Source of the DNA: an uncultured beta proteobacterium | Lineage (GTDB): Bacteria; Pseudomonadota; Gammaproteobacteria; Burkholderiales; Burkholderiaceae | Reading direction: 5' to 3' | DNA: 18,748 nucleotides | Assembly: GCA_903845455.1 (NCBI GenBank) | Contig: CAIMXN010000020.1 | Coordinates: 1 to 18,748 of the forward strand | In this document: one piece after another, positions 15,999-18,748 of the stretch | Layout: each line of letters starts with the position of its first letter | Position numbering within the stretch: position 1 is the stretch's first letter | Translations under genes and position numbers: made by a program | Notes under the pieces: generated by a model | The model's input: the letters and a program-made list of their open reading frames with translations, nothing else | Databases searched by the model: none | What the model was told of the DNA's origin: nothing

Positions 15999-16481
15999 AT
16001 GAACTTACGCGAAATCGGTCTCAAAGTTGGGCAGCGCCGTACTGATCTGGGCTTATCCCAAGAACGGTTGGCAAAGCTTTGCGGTCTTTCAAGGTCGACC
16101 ATCCATCATCTAGAGAAGGGTAGCTTGAATGATTTGGGCGCAGCTAAATTACTGTCTTTGCTATCGTTGTTAGGTTTGGATGTGATTACCCAAGAGCATC
16201 ATAAAAAGCGCCATGGCCTGGATATGGCAAGTAAGACGGCAAGTGTGAGCTACAGGACAAAGCTACAAAGTAGTGACTTATCACGTTCATTGGCATGTGG
16301 AGAGTTGCCTGAGAAAATTTATCCTCATGTAGCATCTTTATTAGACGAAGCGCCATTAGAAATTATTGTGTCTGCGGTTGAGGAAGCAGCGAAGATTAAC
16401 CACGTAGCACCTAAAGTCATTTGGAAAAATATTGATCGGTGGGCGCATGAGATGCATTCACCAAGATCAGCTTGGGCTTAA
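15999..16481 (+). CDS. XRE-family DNA-binding protein, probable antitoxin
   Basis: This 160-residue protein begins with a helix-turn-helix of the XRE/Cro type (about residues 8-62: GQRRTDLGLSQERLAKLCGL then SRSTIHHLEKGSLNDLGAAK). A C-terminal region of about 90 residues (from about 75), with no motif I recognise, may bind the toxin. An upstream in-frame ATG at 15960 would place 13 extra residues over the operator palindrome and is rejected; homology begins at ATG 15999 (MNLREIGLKVGQRR). The toxin-like gene starts 3 nt after its stop, the normal antitoxin-first order. I infer that it represses its own promoter through the palindrome just upstream and neutralises the AbiEii-like protein. The HTH is clear, the antitoxin role is inference from position. 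Confidence 0.8.
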   Translation: MNLREIGLKVGQRRTDLGLSQERLAKLCGLSRSTIHHLEKGSLNDLGAAKLLSLLSLLGLDVITQEHHKKRHGLDMASKTASVSYRTKLQSSDLSRSLACGELPEKIYPHVASLLDEAPLEIIVSAVEEAAKINHVAPKVIWKNIDRWAHEMHSPRSAWA

Positions 16482-16484
16482 TTC

Positions 16485-17150
16485 ATGAATAAAATTATTG
16501 AGCATGAACTTCCTGAAGGTGTGTGGAAAGATTTGCTGCCCCATGCCCTATCGATTATTGCAGATATAAGGAAACACGGAACGTCTGATCCATTCTGGAC
16601 TTTTGGCGGGGGCACAGTGTTGATGTTTCGCTATCAGCATCGCCTTAGTAAAGACATTGATATCTTTGTCCCAGATCCTCAGTATCTAGGGTTTGTTACT
16701 CCGCGCTTAAGCGATGTAGCTGCAGCGGTAAGTACGGACTATGTTGAAGATCAATGCTCTTACGTTAAGTTAATTCGCCCAGAAGGGGAGATCGACTTTG
16801 TGGCTTCCCCAAACCTAACTGAATTCCCTTTTGAGATATGGAATATTGGCGGGCAGCATATTCGGGTAGAAACTGCTACAGAGATTGTGGCAAAGAAATT
16901 ATGGCATCGAGGCGACAGGACAACTGCTCGTGATTTATTTGATCTGTCTTTAGTTATTGAGCGCGAACCTGAAGCCTTAGGAAAGGCAGCTAAGTTCTTG
17001 CGGAAGAATGCTGAGCCATTTATTAGTCAGATGACTAGCAGGGCGCCAGTATTAAAAGCACAGTTTGCTGAAATTGATGTATTAAATTACAGGCCAAGCT
17101 ATGACGAGGCAGCGCAGAGGGCAACTACATTCCTGGGGTCACTTAAGTAA
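16485..17150 (+). CDS. AbiEii/AbiGii-type nucleotidyltransferase, probable toxin
   Basis: This 221-residue protein has the polymerase-beta-like nucleotidyltransferase core of AbiEii toxins: GGGTVLMFRYQHRLSKDIDIF (residues 41-61, read as GGGT, R49, HR and the metal-binding D57/D59), then the third acidic position in EIDF (102-105) and the conserved KKLWHRGDRTTARDLFDL (137-154, with K138, R149 and D150). Characterised relatives (AbiEii, MenT) transfer nucleotides and stop growth, for example by modifying tRNA or by binding GTP. The start lies 3 nt after the XRE antitoxin stop, so the pair should be co-transcribed. Classical AbiE systems use the winged-helix antitoxin AbiEi; here the partner is a different XRE protein. 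The motifs are intact, so it is probably functional. Phage-defence activity is possible but not shown. Confidence 0.83.
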   Translation: MNKIIEHELPEGVWKDLLPHALSIIADIRKHGTSDPFWTFGGGTVLMFRYQHRLSKDIDIFVPDPQYLGFVTPRLSDVAAAVSTDYVEDQCSYVKLIRPEGEIDFVASPNLTEFPFEIWNIGGQHIRVETATEIVAKKLWHRGDRTTARDLFDLSLVIEREPEALGKAAKFLRKNAEPFISQMTSRAPVLKAQFAEIDVLNYRPSYDEAAQRATTFLGSLK

Positions 17151-17161
17151 GGTTTGATCAC

Positions 17162-17233
17162 TTAATCTGCTTTATTTCGAAGTACGTCTGTACCTGGCTA
17201 GAAGTAAGTGTCATCAGCATCATAGCGTGACAT
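17162..17233 (-). pseudogene. Truncated Fic toxin start with nonsense codon
   Basis: Reading the minus strand from ATG 17233 gives MSRYDADDTYF, a TAG at 17198-17200, then in the same frame PGTDVLRNKAD and a TAA at 17162-17164. Joined, this is the hallmark N-terminus of Fic-domain toxins (MSRYxxxDxYxYPGTxVLxNKxG), with TAG where the tyrosine codon TAT/TAC is expected. Family members are about 200 residues, so everything after about residue 23, including the HPFxxGNGR adenylylation motif, is missing. The ATG overlaps the end of the antitoxin frame by 14 nt, the usual antitoxin-toxin arrangement. It ends 11 nt from the AbiEii stop, so the break probably came with arrival of that module. Confidence 0.75.
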
Positions 17234-17402
17234 AACGTTGCTTTGTTTCTTCTACTAATTGCGCAATACTCTTTTTACCAGAAATGTAATCAGTGAAGTT
17301 TTGCTCTAACTGCTTAGTTAGAACAATGCCTTCAATCCGAGCAGAGGCCACAGCGTTAGCAACGTTGTGTTGGCGTACCTGAGATGGGGTGGCAAACTTT
17401 AT
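17220..17402 (-). pseudogene. VbhA-like Fic antitoxin with lost start codon
   Basis: The minus-strand frame from 17402 to the TGA at 17220-17222 encodes about 60 residues (KFATPSQVRQHNVANAV, then SARIEG, later YISGKKSIAQLVEETKQRYV). SARIEG (bases 17328-17345) is an exact match to the (S/T)xxxE(G/N) inhibitory motif with which VbhA-type antitoxins block ATP binding in Fic toxins. The tail with SGKKSIAQLVEE and RY also fits this family. Upstream the frame has no ATG or GTG before a TAA. It has ATA at 17400-17402, eight bases after GGAG, exactly where ATG is expected. So the start codon seems to have mutated, and the gene is probably silent. Its toxin partner is also dead. Confidence 0.7.
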
Positions 17403-17503
17403 CGGTATAACTCCATTTTAGTGGATTTAAGATTGATCCCATAATGATGCAATACTCAGAAAACAGGTTTAGTAGAACTGTTGTACTGATTATTTCAGGC
17501 AAT

Positions 17504-17527
17504 AAAAAAGCCCCGCAGAGCGAGGCT
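17504..17527 (-). terminator. Old terminator of the tRNA-Lys(TTT) gene
   Basis: On the minus strand AGCCTCGC (17520-17527) pairs with GCGGGGCT (17509-17516) around a 3-nt loop and is followed by TTTTTT (17504-17509). It stands 9 nt beyond the CCA end of the tRNA-Lys fragment, as the natural terminator of that tRNA gene. After integration it is separated from the tRNA promoter. Confidence 0.8.
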
Positions 17528-17536
17528 TAGTAACGC

Positions 17537-17581
17537 TGGTGGGTCGGGCGAGATTCGAACTCGCGACCAACGGATTAAAAG
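17537..17581 (-). other. 3' fragment of tRNA-Lys(TTT): attachment site of an integrative element
   Basis: Minus-strand bases 17581 down to 17537 are the last 45 nt of a tRNA-Lys. They hold the anticodon loop CTTTTAA (anticodon TTT), the 3' anticodon stem TCCGT, the variable loop, the T arm GCGAG-TTCGAAT-CTCGC, the acceptor strand CCGACCC, discriminator A and CCA. The 5' half is absent: just past the loop the sequence turns AT-rich (ATAAAATAG) and cannot pair with the stem. A break exactly at the anticodon loop is typical of tyrosine-recombinase crossover in a tRNA gene. The intact tRNA should lie at the other end of the element, beyond the right edge. Confidence 0.85.
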
Positions 17582-17751
17582 ATAAAATAGACTTAAAAAA
17601 CCTATATAAATCAAGACTAAAATTCTGGTGTGTAGCAAAGTGTGTAGTGAGCTTCTTGTTTTATTTGATTACAATTTTATTGCTCTCTATTGGCAGGGTG
17701 TTACATAAAATAATTGTTCATTAGTTAGCTAATGCTCATACAAGCCACCAA

Positions 17752-18093
17752 TTATGAATTAGCTTGCGCAATGTAAGCTTTAATAAAAAAGCCATCAATA
17801 GGCTCACCAACTTCTGGTTTTACAAACATAAAGTTGGCATCACCTATCAAATACTCTTCTTCAATGCCTTTTAGGGTTGCTTTATCTAATTGATTTGGAT
17901 TACGCAACATATTCCCAAGATTGTCTGCCGTCATATCAAAACTAAAAATGTTTCTACAAGAAATTTCATCAAAATTTCCAGCTACACATATCTTCCAAGC
18001 ATCTTCGTAGCTTAGATCTTCTATGTTTTTATGTTCAATGGCATAAAAAACAATGACACTTTTGGCATTATCTGTACCAATCTTTTCATTCAT
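17752..18093 (-). CDS. Hypothetical protein of the integrative element
   Basis: I do not recognise this 113-residue protein. It is acidic and soluble-looking, without signal peptide or membrane span. It starts MNEKIGTDNAKSVIVFYAIE and later has ISCRNIFSFDMTADNL and a hydrophobic FMFVKPEVGEPIDGFFIKAY near the C-terminus. ATG 18093 has a good AGGA seven bases upstream, and the frame is open over its full length, so it is probably a real gene. It lies between the integrase stop (85 nt away) and the attachment site. That position often holds small accessory or defence genes, but nothing in the sequence shows a role. Confidence 0.6.
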   Translation of the reverse strand: MNEKIGTDNAKSVIVFYAIEHKNIEDLSYEDAWKICVAGNFDEISCRNIFSFDMTADNLGNMLRNPNQLDKATLKGIEEEYLIGDANFMFVKPEVGEPIDGFFIKAYIAQANS

Positions 18094-18178
18094 TATTATG
18101 ATCCTATTAAGCTAATGACTAATTTTTGAATTAACGCCTGTTAAGTTTCTCATTACTAGAACTGTTTTGACAATCTAT

Positions 18179-18748
18179 TTAAGCTAATTCAACAGCCTTA
18201 CGCTTCATATCATCGTTTACATCAATGTAAGCCTGCGTTGTACTGATGTTCTTATGTCCAGCTAAGCTCATCAGTACACGCACCCCAACACCTTTAGTGG
18301 CTAAGTTAGTAATGAATGTGCGTCTGCCACTATGTGAGCTAGCTCCATCAATTCCAGCTCGTTTATATAGGTAATGGAAGAACTGGGTAAGTGTATTTGC
18401 TGTAAACCCATCGCTAGTGCGCTTTTGACTATAAAAAAACTTAAGTGCTGGATTAATAGTGGCATTACTCATTAAGCGTGTGTATAACTCCAACTCTTTG
18501 CGTAGCTTATCGCTCACAAAAACAACCCTAGCTTCATTGCCCTTTGTCTGCTCTGCGCTTAAGCGTATCTCATTGCGTATATTGCCTTCTGCGTCTAATA
18601 CATCGCTATTACGCAAACTAGCCACTTCACCTACACGCATACCACTTAAGTGCGTAGTCATTAGTAGCGCACGATTGCGTACGCTGTGCTTGCGTGTAGC
18701 TGTGTAATCTAAAACTCTGCGTAGTTCTTGCTGTGTAAGTGTTTTTGC
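18179..18748 (-). CDS. Tyrosine recombinase / phage-type integrase (5' end outside the window)
   Basis: The frame is open from the right edge to TAA at 18179-18181, giving 189 residues of the C-terminal catalytic domain; the core-binding and arm-binding domains would lie further right. Tyrosine-recombinase residues are all visible: the first arginine in HLSGMRVGEVASL, a lysine in the beta-hairpin near EQTKGNEARVVFV, HSGRRTF with the H-x-x-R pair, LAGHKNIST with the second histidine, and the nucleophile tyrosine in TTQAYIDV. An internal ATG at 18661 falls inside the catalytic domain and is not a plausible start. It should cut and rejoin DNA at the tRNA-Lys(TTT) site 600 nt away and so move this element. 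The catalytic domain is intact. Confidence 0.9.
   Translation of the reverse strand, partial: AKTLTQQELRRVLDYTATRKHSVRNRALLMTTHLSGMRVGEVASLRNSDVLDAEGNIRNEIRLSAEQTKGNEARVVFVSDKLRKELELYTRLMSNATINPALKFFYSQKRTSDGFTANTLTQFFHYLYKRAGIDGASSHSGRRTFITNLATKGVGVRVLMSLAGHKNISTTQAYIDVNDDMKRKAVELA

Larger units (their letters stand above)
17537..18748. mobile_element. End of an integrative element inserted in tRNA-Lys(TTT), continuing beyond the window
   Basis: The tRNA scar at 17537-17581 marks one end. To the right lie an unknown small gene and a tyrosine recombinase, both on the minus strand. The tRNA fragment reads leftward, so its missing 5' half, and the element, lie to the right. The stretch 17582-17751 has no gene. 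It is AT-rich and holds the 8-bp direct repeat GTGTGTAG at 17628-17635 and 17640-17647, which could be an integrase arm-type site. Cargo and size cannot be seen, so phage, ICE and genomic island remain possible. Confidence 0.72.

Noticed and set aside
17539..17724. Plus-strand 61-codon frame starting MGRARFELATNGLK
   Set aside because: Its first 14 codons are simply the antisense of the tRNA-Lys 3' end, a well-known source of false proteins reading RARFELATNG. The rest is AT-rich att-flanking DNA.
1..18748. CRISPR arrays, insertion-sequence transposases, rRNA genes
   Set aside because: No regularly spaced repeats, transposase motifs or rRNA-like sequence were seen on either strand.

Overview
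The window looks like the chromosome of a low-GC betaproteobacterium. The neighbourhood and protein style (a Bug-type solute receptor beside a LysR regulator, LivHMGF-type transport, AT-leaning codon use) suggest Burkholderiaceae, with Polynucleobacter as my best guess. This is inference from the sequence; no database was searched.

Left part (1-4506): an exported YncE-like beta-propeller protein with a clear terminator, a LysR-type regulator, and diverging from it a decayed locus. That locus holds a Bug-type solute receptor with a nonsense codon and no 3' half, joined to the C-terminal scrap of a TolB/oligogalacturonate-lyase-like propeller protein. Then come peptide deformylase, tRNA-Lys(CTT) with a strong terminator, and a nitroreductase-family flavoprotein.

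Middle part (4860-15824): ten plus-strand genes with tight spacing or start/stop overlaps, probably one operon. They encode a complete branched-chain-type ABC importer (receptor, two permeases, two ATPases), an M20 metallohydrolase, an amidase-signature hydrolase, a nitrilase, a FUSC-type membrane protein and a GST-fold protein. Every catalytic residue I looked for in the three hydrolases is present. The layout suggests uptake of an organic nitrogen compound (nitrile, amide or N-acyl compound), its hydrolysis to ammonia and an acid, and possibly export of an acid. The LivG-type ATPase has an unusual signature motif (LSMID).

Right part (15825-18748) is an accessory hot spot beside tRNA-Lys(TTT). 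It contains a short dehydrogenase-like scrap and an XRE-antitoxin/AbiEii-nucleotidyltransferase-toxin pair behind a perfect 18-bp palindrome and a probable leaderless start. On the minus strand lies the wreck of a second toxin-antitoxin pair: a VbhA-like antitoxin that keeps the Fic-inhibitory motif but has ATA where ATG is expected, overlapping the first two dozen codons of a Fic toxin that carries a nonsense codon and is truncated. Next are the old tRNA-Lys terminator and the 3' 45 nt of tRNA-Lys(TTT), broken exactly at the anticodon loop. That is the attachment-site scar of an integrative element running off the right edge, of which an unknown 113-residue protein and the catalytic domain of a tyrosine recombinase are visible.
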